Shown here: in pieces, positions 24,706 to 36,849 of the stretch | Numbering within the stretch: position 1 is the stretch's first letter | Layout of the letters: the number at the start of each line of letters is the position of its first letter | Origin: Nageia nagi | Lineage: Eukaryota > Pinophyta | Reading direction: 5' to 3' | Assembly (NCBI GenBank): GCA_050084985.1 | Contig: JBITNC010000002.1 | Location: 30,256,001 to 30,320,000 of the forward strand | DNA: 64,000 nucleotides | Program-made: the position numbers and the translations under genes | Notes under the pieces: generated by a model | What the model saw: the letters and a program-made list of their open reading frames with translations, nothing else | What the model was told of the DNA's origin: nothing | Database searches by the model: none

Positions 24706-24935
24706 TAGACTTATGTGATGCCACCTACTGTTCTCAAAAATAAGTTGATACAACTTATGGTGATGATTTTATTTCTTTATCAAATCTATGACTTTACCAT
24801 CCACATTTATGGTGCTTAGACATGTGTGGTGTGATGATGCATCATGTTCTCAAAACTAAATTGATACAGATTATGGTAAAAATTTGATTTCTATAACAAA
24901 TCTATGGTGGCCTTACCATCCACCTTAATTACACA
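24706..24935. repeat. Tandem duplication upstream of a TATA box
   Basis: Two ~119-bp copies share TGTTCTCAAAA, GTTGATACA-TTATGGT, ATTTC-TAT-ACAAATCTATG and CTTTACCATCCAC (first copy near 24730, second near 24849). They lie immediately upstream of TATAAATA at 24959-24966. Confidence 0.65.
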
Positions 24936-24993
24936 AATACTTGCTTCATTCAACTAATTATAAATAGAGATCATCATTCGAATGTAAAGGCAT

Positions 24994-25491
24994 GAGTTAG
25001 TCATAGTAGGAAGGTATCCATCATGTATTAGTTACGAAGAGTATCCAACATGTTTTGGTTATGAAGAGGATTATGTTTCGCTTAATCCTCCATCGAATAT
25101 TCCACCCAATGCTCCTTCTAATCCTTCAATCCATACTCCTCATAATCCTCCAATCCTTGGTTATCTTAATACTTTACTCTATCTTTAGACTAATGTTTCA
25201 ATTCTTATTCCTCCAACTAACGTTGGTGAAGGATCCTCATTTAGATTTATGGACAATCCCTCTTCTTTAGAGCATGAAATTTAATCTTTACACCAATAGT
25301 TATATGTTACCAATCATAAATATGATATGTGTAAAAAGAAATGAGCAGTATGCAAGAAGGCCTTTGATTTGATCATGGAAGAGTGAAATAACCTGCAAAC
25401 TCAGAATAATATGTTGGTTGAACATTATTCTATGCTACGTGAAAAAATAAAATCTCTTAAACTCAATGCTACTCCTCCAAAAAACCTTTAA
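24994..25491 (+). pseudogene. Pro/Asn-rich, coiled-coil reading frame in element A
   Basis: One frame of about 165 codons remains readable despite five or six stops, nearly all explicable as CAA/CAG or TGG turned into TAA/TAG/TGA. It starts with an internal repeat (YPSCISYEE, YPTCFGYEE), then a Pro/Asn-rich part (SLNPPSNIPPNAPSNPSIH), then a charged helical C-terminus (LQTQNNMLVEHYSMLREKI, ending NATPPKNL). A TATA box lies 28 bp upstream of the frame. I do not recognise the family. It could be an element-specific gag-like protein or captured host coding sequence. No clear start codon is visible: the ATG at 24992 is out of frame. Confidence 0.4.
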
Positions 25492-26989
25492 GTCGTTCAT
25501 ATAATATTGTGTTTAAGTATTTTCTATAGTTGATATTAGTTATGAGCAGGAGAATATTTTAAATAACATATATTTGGTTTCTTTCTACAATATAAATAAT
25601 GGTATTTACAACAAAATCATGCTTACTTAGTGTCATTTGTATAAATATTGAATCTTTTTAAGATTTGGTGTGCAAGGAAGTATATTACGATTATAATAGC
25701 AATTATAATAGATTTTTACTTTTTTTTTATAAATGCTTTATACTACTGTGATAAGCATTCAAAGCCTTAATCTTGTTCATGAATTTAACATTACAGGAAA
25801 GATATATATATATATATATATATATATAATGATAAGTCTTGTACATTTTTCAAAGGTACTTGTACATTTCCTTTCCAAAGCAAGATTAATATTGCATTAT
25901 CAATATTCTTAATAAGTCTTGTGGATAAAGTTTAAAAATTTTTACTCCAACAAGTATATTATCCAATGTTGAGTAAGTTTATAAAATCTACTTCAACAAG
26001 CATATGTGCACAACAGAAAAAACATCTAACTAAGATAAATAAAAAATAATAATATGCAAAATTAATGAGGATAGTAATGTTTGAAGAAAGCTTACACAAA
26101 TTTTTTACTTCAAACGATGTTTTGGAAATTCAAAAACTTCATAAAAATCAATTCAAAGTTCAATGCACATTATAAATCAATGCTAATTTGCAACCAAAGG
26201 ATAGTGCATAAAAAATTACTCAAATTTTCACTATGCACATCCACAACTATTTTAACAATGTGCATATACAAGCACCATAGCATTACAACGAATAATGCAA
26301 ATAACCAAGTATAAGAACAAACTTTTATCAAACACGTAAGGTAATAGAGAAAAAAAAATGCATTAAAAAAGGGTTGCAATATTTTGGATATTATCAGTTA
26401 ATTCTATCAATTAAAGTTGATTTAAATATGTTCAATGTTATCTAATACTTGCAAAAGTTACAAAAAAATAATAATGATTGCAATTAATTTATTTTTACAA
26501 GAAAAAATGATTTAAATCATTTTCATACTTGACTATTTTTCAAAAAAATAATTCATATTACAAAAATAAACAATATTTTATTCATTTAAAAATTAGTAAT
26601 AATTTGCACTCATTAAAGTTAATTTTAACCAATTAATCAACAAAAAATTACAAAGATATGATTTTTATTAGTGTTTTATTTGTAAATATTTTACCAAATT
26701 TAAAAAAATTCAACAAGAATCTTTATTTTTAGAAAAAATATCTTTTATATGCAAGTTTATCACGGATGCTCTTATAAACCAGATCTTTCACCAAAAAAAA
26801 CATCGCATGTGATAAAAAAAAGTAACTTGCCTTTTTTAAAAAATAAAAATTCTTTTTTTATTAATACCATTTAAAAAAATAAAACCCCAATTTAAATACT
26901 TTTCCATTGGAAAAAAAAAATTAAAATACAAGACAAAGGTTTGAAGAATAAGAGGAATAACAAATTACAGGTGTGCGACAAAGAGTATT
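25492..26989. other. Element A interior, no coding signal
   Basis: AT-rich sequence. It includes a (TA)n microsatellite at about 25802-25831 of 15 units, and long A- or T-runs from 26340 to 26930. No domain is visible in the short frames at 26081-26379. Confidence 0.5.
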
Positions 26990-27355
26990 TTTTATGCCCC
27001 ATCTTACAAACGGCAGCAATCCCCCCTTCTCTCTCACCTGTTGGAAAAACGTTGCTTAAATGATGCAGCCGGCTGTATGGAATGCGCAGTAGGCCGCTGG
27101 GGGTTGTGCACAGTAAGGAGGAGGTGGGGTGCATTGCAGGTGCCATAGTGGGTGTAGTGCAAAGGAGAGGTGGATACGAGTGACTCCAGGATGAGTGTTA
27201 CCTCAACACTACCGCCGCCCCCTTGGAATTCTTTGTATGGATAATGGTTATTCTGCTGGGGGCAACAGCAGTGCATATTTCGCAGCATCCTCACAGCAGA
27301 GGGTCATGCGCTATTGTTATAAGAGTGTTGTGGCGAACCAGAGCTGCCGCTCAAA
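26990..27355. other. GC-rich island in element A
   Basis: About 365 bp of GC- and CpG-containing sequence stand out sharply between AT-rich flanks (for example GCAGCCGGCTGTATGG, AGGCCGCTGGGGG, ACTACCGCCGCCCCC). It ends on plus at GCCGCTC followed by a 10-A run. Open frames cross it on both strands: the plus frame around 27195-27360 reads MDNGYSAGGNSSAYFAASSQ, and a minus frame covers 27034-27294. The A-run allows a retroposed (SINE-like or processed) origin, but I see no tRNA-like A and B boxes. A captured gene exon or promoter is the alternative. Confidence 0.5.
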
Positions 27356-27644
27356 AAAAAAATGGTTTATTAAAAAATCTCCCCTGCACGTTTGTATTTT
27401 TTTTAAAAAAAAACCTTTTTGTTTTTAGAAACCCTCATTTTGACGTATTTTCTCCACACCAAAAACAAATTGTATTGCATATTTTTTATTTTCAATATAA
27501 CATTATAATGTATACAATACAACATTATTATATTAAAGAGAAATATTACACAATATTACATTACAATTTTTAACATATGGATGTTTGAAAAGATAATACG
27601 AATAAAATTATTTCTCTTGACATTCTTTGCTAAAGAGTTATCAT

Positions 27645-28090
27645 AAATATGGTGGTTAAAAAAGTTTGACTTTCTTTATGGTTTCACAGTATTGAAGTGG
27701 TTAAAAAGGTTCGACCTTTGTAATTTTTAAGTCTTGAAGTGGTTAACAAGGTTCGTATTTCTTCGTAATTATTAAATATTAGAGTGGTTAAAAAGGTTTG
27801 ACCTTATCCATAATCAGTAAATGTTAAAGTGGGTAAAAAGGTTCACCCTTATCCATAATTATTGAATGATGAAGTAGTTACAAAGGTTTGATCTTTTTTA
27901 AAATGGGTAAATGATAGAGTAGTTACAAAAGTTTGATCTTTTTCAAAATGGGTAAATGTTGGAGTAGTTAAAAAGATTTAACCTTCTTCGAAATGAGTAA
28001 ATGTTGGAGTAGTTAAAAAGGTTTGACCTTCTCTATTATTGGTAAATGTTAGAGTGGTTCAAAAGGTTCTTCCTTCTCTATATTGCAATC
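27645..28090. repeat. Minisatellite, ~10 copies of a 45-bp unit
   Basis: The unit is approximately GAGTGGTTAAAAAGGTTTGA + CCTTCTCCATAATTGGTAAATGTTA. Copies start near 27651, 27694, 27736, 27781, 27826, 27871, 27916, 27961, 28006 and 28051, so the period is very regular at 45 bp. The length is a multiple of three, but no frame stays open through the array, so there is no present coding. It lies between the GC-rich island and the copia-like 3' part of element A. Confidence 0.85.
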
Positions 28091-28099
28091 TTTTTTCTT

Positions 28100-29328
28100 T
28101 AATGAAAAATTGAATCCATGTATTGGATTAATGCTACCTTCTTCCATCATATACATATTAACTAGTAGCATGGTTAAGATGGTATTTTTTTTATGACTTG
28201 AGCATCTTGATTAGGAGGTATAATCAAATTGACATTTTTGTTATCTAGGTTATAGTATTGTTGTTAAAGATCTTAACCCTCTAATTCAACATGTTTATAA
28301 ATGGATAAAAATATATGCATCTTACAATGACATTTGGTGCTTACAAAACTATATATCTTGATTACTAAAATAGTCCCAATAACACTTATTGTTATGCATC
28401 TTGACTAGTGGATTGGTCAAGTTGGCAGTTTATTTTCCTATTTCCTTGATGATCATAATTATTTACCTTAATTTATTGATGACAAGCATAATATACATAC
28501 TACTTACCTTCATATGTTGGCTTCTTATGTACAAGTGTGATGTAGCCACATGTTTTAATTGCACACATTTCAACAATAGGCATTATCTTTTACGTAGATT
28601 AATTAGAAGCTTGGAGTAACTCAAAATGGAAAGAAAAGTGATGAACTCCTGAAGAACCAAACCTAGTCTTAATCTATAAGTTGTCAAATATGGTTTCATT
28701 ACATTAAAACAAGAATATTCTATAATCTTATTGTTGGTTTACTTCTTCTAATGAAGTTTCCCTTAAGGGGAAGAATTATTACTATATATGAATTCATATG
28801 ATGTCAACTTTAATAACTCATTAACTTCAATAACTTCTTAGGATAATTTTAAATGGTACATGCTTTCTTAAGGCCTATAGTATATATGTAAACCTATATA
28901 ATTGCTTAGGATGGTAAGGTTGACCTTAAGGGGGAGAAGTTAAATACTTTATTTTTAAAATATTTAAAAGACCTTTGATATTATTGATGATTTTTTCGAT
29001 GACTATATACTTGTTTGAGCTTCTTGTAGCATGTATATTTCTTCTTAATGAAGGCTACTTACTTTGGGTGATCAAGCTTATGGAGACTCATCATATCAAC
29101 TTCTTGTTGAATGAATTCTTTGTACAATGAAACCAATTACGGTTAATGATTATATTGTAAACCATTTTAACAAAAAGTAAAGTAGTGAGTCTCAAAATAA
29201 GATCTTTCTTATTTCTCAAAGATATAAATGTTCTTATCTTCAATTATATCTCTATTGAGGAGAACTCTCTCTTACTCTCTTTTTTTTCTCCTTTTTTTGT
29301 TAGATACCAATATTGCATTAAGGAAGAG
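28100..29328 (+). mobile_element. Element A 3' region related to copia C
   Basis: 28730-29328 matches the reverse complement of copia C's 3' untranslated part (51036-51860). Shared phrases include AAGGGGAAG near 28757, GAATTCATATGATG, AGTGAGTCTCAAAATA and GAGGAGAACTCTCT. The polypurine tract region ATTGCATTAAGGAAGAG (29312-29328) abuts the 3' LTR and corresponds to ATTGCATTAAAGGGGAG in C. This common descent is the main reason to call A a derivative of the copia C lineage. Confidence 0.7.
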
Positions 29329-29575
29329 TGTTGAAATGTATAATGCATTATTTTCTTCTTTTATGTAATCCACTTAATACTTAAAATCTCTCTAGATACT
29401 TTTAAGTGTTCAGTGAATAAAATATTATGTAAACCTTAACCTAATCCTTAGGTACAAGGGTGGTTAAAGGGAGAATTTTTCTTTATAAATAGAGGGTCTT
29501 CCTTCTAGTTTTCTCACTTAGGTTTCACTCAAGTTTGTAGTGTTTTTATGCTTTAGGATTTATCTGAGAAGTAGA

Positions 29576-31176
29576 TGTTGATCGGTATAGTGTAACCTCA
29601 AAAAGTTTGGTCTGGTCAAGTTCTTCACTACTTGTAATAGTAGATTCCTTGAGAGAGTAGAATGTGGTGGGGATGCGCTCATATTGGTTTTCTGCTCAAT
29701 CTCCAAATTATAGGTTGATTCTATCTATTATGAATGTCTAAAGTAATAGAAAAGAGATAAAAAAGTAAAGAGTTATAAAGAAAAGATAAGCAAATTGAAG
29801 TAAAATTTAAAATAAAAATATATAACCCAAGCATTACAGCATAGGTAGTAATCCATAGCTAGGATCAAGAATAGAAAACTATCTTACTCCTAGGGTCTCA
29901 CAGTCATAATACATAGTCACAAATTTAAGAAAATGTCTCACACATAACATTCTTAAAAGTAATAAATAGCCACTTGTTGCAAGAGGATAAAGCATTGTAT
30001 GTTTGTATTATCATATGTGAAAGTATTTTACAAATATGAGCAAATTTGCTAAAATGTCCAACCATTTTAATTTCTAATAGTTTACCATTTATACATTTTG
30101 CTCTTCAGTTGGGTCATTGGATCTCATTAATATACATAATTACTCATCTTGAATGAAGCAATATAAGCAAAACTATTCATAATAAATACTACAAATATGT
30201 TAGATTACACAATACATAAGTACCAACAACATGACTATTTAGGAATTTATAATTTTTGAACAGTCATCTCCATAGAGCCATAATCTTTCTGACATGTAGT
30301 TAACTACTCATTCTTCAACCCTATAGTTGATTGAAGATGGCATTGTAGCTAATTGAGTAAGTAATTATCTACAACTTGATAAGTATGACTTGATACTATG
30401 CTATGTCGATAAATATCTACTTCTCTACAACTATTGATGATCCATACTATAGATGTGAATGAACAGAGTAATGGGGTTTTGTGATCAATATAGCAACTTG
30501 GTTCGAGAAAAAACTACCATTTTTATGTAGAAATGAGTTGGATTCAACACATTAATAGAGCCCTAGGGATCAAAAACTTAAGATCAAGTGGACCTAGGTG
30601 TTACTTCTTACCCATTACTCTTACCTTAGTCTAACAGGTGTTATTTCCTTTCTCTGAGCTTTGTTGATGATCTAGCTCTTCTGGGACCTACTAATGTTAG
30701 CCAAAAGTTATGATATCATCATTTAAAATTGGTAAGATTTTTTTGATATCTTCATGAATCATCACCTGCCATTACTTATTCCAAGACCTGTTGATTTTAA
30801 CTAAAAATTATGATATCATCACTCAAAATTGGTAGGCTTTGTTTGATATCTTACATTTGTATTTACAAAACTCCTGAATACTTTGTATTTACATAACTCC
30901 CAAACACTTTGTATTTACACAACTCTCATACACTTTGATAAAAAATTTATAAGGTAAAATATCTAAGATAAAAAATTTCACATACAATAGCTGGATTATA
31001 TAAATAATAGAAGACTATTAGTAGTACCTAAAACTTTTCATATTAAGGGCTTATAATAGGTTCATATTTTCTGTTAAAGGAAATAGAATTTGGAATAGGA
31101 AAAATTTGTTAAAGAATGAAAAAATAAAATAATAATAGTATTACCCCAACTCAAAGTGCAATTCTAAATGAATATA
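29576..31176 (-). repeat. Element G 3' LTR
   Basis: 1601 bp, starting on plus with TGTTGATCGG and ending GAATATA. It aligns over its whole length with 41462-43063. Three neighbouring phrases, CTTTGTATTTACA-AACTC, occur near 30880-30935, and the other LTR keeps the same local triplication (42745-42820). Confidence 0.9.
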
Positions 31177-34100
31177 ATCTTCTAGCAGCTCTTAGGGTCT
31201 CCACTTGCTAGAGAATAGGGCCCACTACTTATTGTTTCTATTAGCCTGTTCAGATGTAGATTTGGTAGGAGTTTTAGGTAGTGGAATTAGCTCTACTATA
31301 AGGAATGGGTGCATCTTCTTATTTAAATCCTTAAGATCTTTATAGTGAACTTGTGATAGAATAGGGGTTGCTTGAATCTTTATAGTATCTACTTTGAATC
31401 CTATCAGAATAATTTTTAACCTTCCAACATGCAGGAACCTTATGATTGCCTCTTGAGTGAGGTCATTTATTTAATGTAAATCTAAGATTTGCTTTTCAAA
31501 AGAGGATTGCTCAAGGAATTGAATGGTAGTGGCTACCCAACTAGTAGCTCTACTTGTACATTTTGTTCTTCCCATAATTTAAGAGCTTTCATCTCAATCA
31601 AAGAATTAAAGAATTTATTAATAAATCTTAGCTCTATTGTGAGTTGGTGATTACCAATGTCCATGTTGAACACCAAATTTTAGAGTTCACATATATCTTG
31701 GATCCTTCTTAAATACAATTATCTTAGCCTAAGAGTAATGGCTACTATACCTTTCTCAATCAAGACTTTTAACCAACTTTGTATTTTATCTAAAACTAAC
31801 CTTGGTATATCTAGAGCCAACTGGTGGAAGGTGATTTATGTTTTGAATTGCTTAATTGCCTATAGTGCCTATTTTTTAACATATGCAAGTGTGATAATGT
31901 TACCATTCTATCTCTGACTTGCTCTACTAAGGAATTTTTGAAGCCTTTTATGACCAATAGCAATTTTGAATTATTATTAGATAATACTTTATTAGCTACT
32001 ATGATAGTTTATAGCTCGACCTCAATTTGCTTTACCTTTTAAGCCTCTATGACTGTAGCCTAAGTTTTAAGATCTTGTATAATTTGATTTGCATCTTCTA
32101 ACTCAACCTTTATTATTGTTAAGCTCTTCTCAAATTCTAACTTTTGCTTATCAAACTTTGCAATCAAATCTTTATTTTTATTTTGCAACTCAACCACTAT
32201 TTTGTCTTTAAGGGAGCAATCTTTCTAATCTATTTTTTTATTTAATTTCTCTATTTTAGTCTTCATTACCTAAAAACTTTCATTGACCACCATTAAAGTA
32301 TATACAAAGAATCTATACTGCTCAATTACCAGAGCACTCTACATACTTACATTAATTCTTATCATTGGAGTAGTATCCAATTATCTTTCTTTGAAAGGCA
32401 TCTATGCTATCTTAATATCTCTTGTTTCTGTTACTTTATTCAAAATTATTGACTATTACTTGGAGAGCATAGGAGGCTTATTAATAAAAGTTGGCCAATC
32501 AATGGTATCTACAATTTATGTAAAAAAATGGATTTAATCTCCTCTTGGGAGGCTGTAGGAATTAAAGAATGGGAAGGAGTAATTACACCTAAGGTAGATG
32601 CGATGAAATGTTGTGTAGGTTCTAACTACTTTGGAGGTGTAGAATCTTGAATTTCTATTTCTTGCTTTGCCTCTTACATGAACTTATCATCATCATCATC
32701 ATCACCATCATCACTCGATCCACCTTCAGGTGTAGTTGCTATAGATCTGCTAGCTTCAAGTACATTCCCCCCGCCTTGTTGAACTTGCATGTGTTCCTTT
32801 TCTAGGATTTTTTTAATTTTTTGGAACTTCTTTTTATTTTGGGAATTTTTGTTGAGCACCATTATTTATGTTCTAAGGTTCTTTTATTTCCTCTATATCA
32901 AAAATTTTTGCCTCTTTTATCACAACTCTTGAAGTCTCTTCTATTTTTTTGGAGATGGAGGGACAATCCTTTGTGATCTTAGCTGAGTGGAGCGAGGCTT
33001 CTTTACTAGTTTTTCCTCCTTCTCTATGGTTTCTTATTTCTGAGCAAGGGTATGAATTCTTTTTTTTTTAGAGAAGACTCCTAGGAAGTGGTAGTAGTAT
33101 CTAAGGATTGTTCTCCCTTCTTTGTATGAGGCTCTATTCAGCTGGATGGTTGTTCTTCTTCTACTTACCTTACTCTTGTAATTGATCTTCCTTGAAAATT
33201 AGGAGGAAGATGTTGGTCCAATTTTGGTAGAGGATCCTTGGTATATTCAGCATCCCAAAACTTATCATACTTAAATTTATCAAATAATTCCCCCTTAATG
33301 TGATGAATCTTTATTATATACTCAAATCTAATAGATTTTATTAGGGCCCCATCCAAAACCTATTAACTGATTAAGGAATTATGGATTGAGGGTAAAATCT
33401 TGCCATTTATTTTCCTATTTCTTGTATTTATTTATCCCCTCAAGGGTCATCCAATCCTTCTTTACGGCTATAAGTTCCCATTGAGGGTACATTTCTACTT
33501 TTTGTTGGGTTTTATTTACAAAGTATTCCACATGAGGCCTATACTCATGGGCAAATGCTAGTTGTTTCTTATTTGACCTTATTATTTTTATCATTTCATC
33601 TGAAGGGTAATACATCCATGGAACTTGCACCATATCTAATTTGAAATTTTATACAAGGAATTATTCTATGCTATCTTTATAACCTACTTCTAAAAGAAAG
33701 AAATTTTCAGTAGAAGTTGGTATATCTACAATAGATTTAAAACTACCCTCGAACCCATACTTGTTCTCTATGGCACAAATTTGCCTTCCCATTTCTATGG
33801 AATATAGTTGAAGGATTACATATTAAGATAATAAAAAGGGATTTTCAAAAAACCCATACCTCATAATCACGATGCAAACTTTGAGAAAGTACTAGCCATT
33901 GACTTTGTTTCCTCGTAGCTCTTGTATTACACTTTTTGTAATCTATTGGGGAGTCTTTTGTTCAAAATTTGCACTATTATTTCATATAATCTATCCATGA
34001 ATGCATAGTATGATCCATAAAACTTACTCAAAACTAGCACTATCAAGTCAATAGGTATTGGTCCAATGTTAGGATTCATTGGCTGAATTGGCAACCCTGC

Positions 34101-34976
34101 CTCTACAAGTTTGTCAAGATTTTGATGGACCAAGAGCCACTAAAGATATGAAGAATATTTTAAGTTTGATTTTTCAATTTTAAATAGATATATATTTATT
34201 TTATTAGCAATTAAAGCTGAGAAATCATAGTATATGTGAGCCTCTATGATATTATAAGCCATACGTACCATAGCTTCATATGCTTCAATTTGGATTTTCT
34301 TTCCCAGAATAACTACCAGTGCCTACAACACTTCTCTATCCTTCTTTTCAAATAGGGCTATTTCATAGCTTGGCTATAGTTGTATTGTGATGTTCCCTTG
34401 GTATCTCTCATCAATCCATTTTATCATCTCATCTTTATTACCTAGAAGTCATTCTTCTCTCTTTTAAATCGATTTATTTTTTTACATAGAAGGTCTAGTC
34501 AATTAGGATAGCAAACACTTAGAGAATCGAATCAGGGGAGTAGTCTAGTATTACTTCAAATTTTAGCTCTAACTCATCTCCCTCCTCTTGGTGCTTAAAC
34601 ATTCTTATTTGGTAGCCTTACTACCTATGCTTATGTGCGATCAAATACAATAGCTCAAGGCACATGAATGATTCATAGGGAATACAATAAGCTAGGCCCT
34701 AGTCGATCATTACATCTCTCTTTGGGTGTACTAATGATATCCTTTTTTGAAAACTTTAGGTATCATTTATTGTAGAAGGATGTGACTAGGGTCAGCTCTC
34801 CATGTATCAATGTGATTCATTACCCCCATCTCATTACAGTTCACTCCTAGAGCATTTTCAAGATATTATTCATGCATTGCTATTAGGTCAATATCCACTT
34901 GCTTTATTTTAGTTGCAAATGAAGATTGAGAAGTCATCATGGTGTCAGCACTCTTTTTAGAATCTCTAGTTTTCAT
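31177..34976 (-). pseudogene. Element G extra ORF after integrase: globular, acidic and coiled-coil protein
   Basis: Read on minus from an ATG at 34974-34976, the protein starts MKTRDSKKSADTMMTSQSS. Broken but same-strand frames continue through 34133-33927, 33633-33415 (VPWMYYPSDEMIKIIRSNK) and 33356-33165 (GELFDKFKYDKFWDAEY). A basic segment and acidic run follow at 32862-32674 (GGSSDDGDDDDDDKF), then a long Lys/Glu/Leu coiled coil at about 32280-31900 (QNKNKDLIAKFDKQKLEFEK). At ~1100-1250 codons it is too long to be a chance frame. Extra ORFs beside integrase are known in Tat and Athila elements, but I do not recognise this domain and see no membrane anchor. Confidence 0.6.
32682..32716. 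repeat. ATC/ATG trinucleotide run
   Basis: TCATCATCATCATCATCACC and a few further units encode the Asp run of element G's extra protein on the minus strand. A small microsatellite has probably expanded within coding sequence. Confidence 0.7.
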
Positions 34977-35559
34977 TTGAGACTATAATAGCACTATGCA
35001 ATATCTTGCAACTCTTTATCTCCTTACTCTACTTGGCTCTATAATTTGTAAGCTCTAAGACTTTGAAAACTGGTATGCTCAAAATGGCTAAGTGTTGAGC
35101 TAGAGGGTATGCAAGATGTTTTATTTTTCCAAGGTTTATGAGTATTTTATTAATGGTAATTAATGTTTGGGGATGTTAAGATCTATGCACTATATGAATT
35201 GGCTAGCAAAATTTGGATGAGTCAATTTGGAGCATACCAGATTTAACTTGGAGTATCTATGCTATAGTTTGAGAAATTTGAGAAAATCTTTCCTTAAATG
35301 CTACCTTATTTATCTAATAGTTGAATAATGTATGATATTAACTCTAAATGATATTGAATTAATGCTGAGCATTAATGTTTGCCTACATTTTTGGAAGCTA
35401 TGTCTAGGATATGTACAAATTTCCCCCAAAACCTTTTTTATACAATATCTAGTGGGTGTCACAAGATCACCTTACCACTTGGTAATGTTTCAAATAGATC
35501 CTCTACTGGAAATAGGTAATTCTTGAGACCTATTAATGTTTTATAATTGAATGCATTAC

Positions 35560-36720
35560 TTTGCATGGCTTGAGTGATGATATAAGGCCTACTCCATAGA
35601 GAATCAAATTTTTGGTGTCTTTCAAGCTTTGGTTTTTTCTATCCCATTTGAGGATAATGTCACCTAGTTCAAACTTTACTCGGGAAGAATTTTTCTTATC
35701 AAACCATTTCTTGATAATGTGCTAATGATGCTAAAATGATTCATATTTTTGTTTTGGTCCTCTTCTAATTTTAGGAGTTGACTATACCTGGACTGTAGTG
35801 GCTTCGAATTCATATCGATCCTCCACTTCTTGCAAGACTCTTAATTCGGTAACTCAATGTGTATTAAGCAACATAGGTTTTTTTACCATACATTAGTGCA
35901 TATAGAGATGTTTTGATTGTTGATTTAATGTTGATTCTATCTACCCATAATGCAAGGTCTAATTATGTGTGCCATTATCAAGGATTCACTTCAATTGTTC
36001 TTTTGATGATCTAGGTTAAGTTTTTATTAGTTGATTCAGCTAACCCATTACCTTATAGGTAATAATTTGAAGAGAATAGCTAGTATATTCCATATTTAGA
36101 AAGAAATTTTGACAATTTACCTCCAATAAATGTCAAGCCATTATCTGAGATAATAGTTTATGGGATGCCAAAGTGAGTGATTATCCTTTTGGTCATATCT
36201 ATCACTACTTCTTGATCTACATTTTTACATGGTATAGCTTCTAACCATCTAGTGAAGTAATCAGTTTCAATTAAGATGAACTTGTGGCCATCTAATAAAT
36301 TTAGGTTTATAACACCAATGACATCCATACCCCATTGTTGAAAAGGTTCCTCAACTACCACAAGTTTTAGAGGCATGGCATCTTATCTTCTCTTTCCTAT
36401 GAATCTATTGCATTTATCACACTCTTGAGCAATCTTGAATGAATCTTGAAATATGGTTAGCCAATAATATCTAGTTTGTAATACTTTTGCTACTATAGTT
36501 GGTCCATTGTAATGCCCACTAGAGAATCCATAACGAAACTCATGCAATATTCTCTAGGATTCATCATGAGTCACACATCTTAATAGGGTTTGATAAAAAT
36601 TTCTATAAGACAGTCATCTATCATATAACTTAAAGCATGCAACTTGAATTGCCTCCTCTAAAATCTATTAGAGCTCATGACACTTACATTAAATAATTTA
36701 TTTATCAAACTTTTCTTATG
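35560..36720 (-). pseudogene. Element G integrase
   Basis: The 36158-36376 frame reads EEPFQQWGMDVIGVINLNL, then FILIETDYFTRWLEAIPCKN. This is the catalytic core start of Ty3 integrases, with the first catalytic Asp in GMDVIG. Another frame continues with ISDNGLTFIGGKL (second Asp) and NGLAESTN (catalytic Glu). The order D, D, E is kept, though stops interrupt it. Integrase inserts the cDNA into the genome. No chromodomain is evident at the C-terminus. It follows RT and RNase H in the normal place. Confidence 0.85.
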
Positions 36721-36849
36721 TTATTAATCTAGGACAATGATCATATGTGAAGCTTTAGCTTATTCTTAGATAGCCCTCCTCTAATCAATTGTTGCTTAAT
36801 TTCTATATCATATTTCATATTTTAGTAATCAACTAGCCTTTCTCACCCA

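Noticed and set aside
25802-25831. (TA)n run as a regulatory or structural site
   Set aside because: It is an ordinary dinucleotide microsatellite with nothing in its position to suggest a function.
27645-28090. Regular repeats considered as a CRISPR array
   Set aside because: There are no unique spacers between conserved repeats, the whole 45-bp unit is repeated, and the setting is a plant retroelement.
32283-32537. 84-codon plus frame with membrane-like hydrophobic stretches
   Set aside because: It is antisense to the coiled-coil part of element G's extra ORF. The apparent hydrophobicity is what antisense Lys/Glu codons (AAA, GAA) give.
35332-35526. 64-codon plus frame over the element G integrase C-terminal side
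   Set aside because: It is antisense to the element's coding strand, without domain features.
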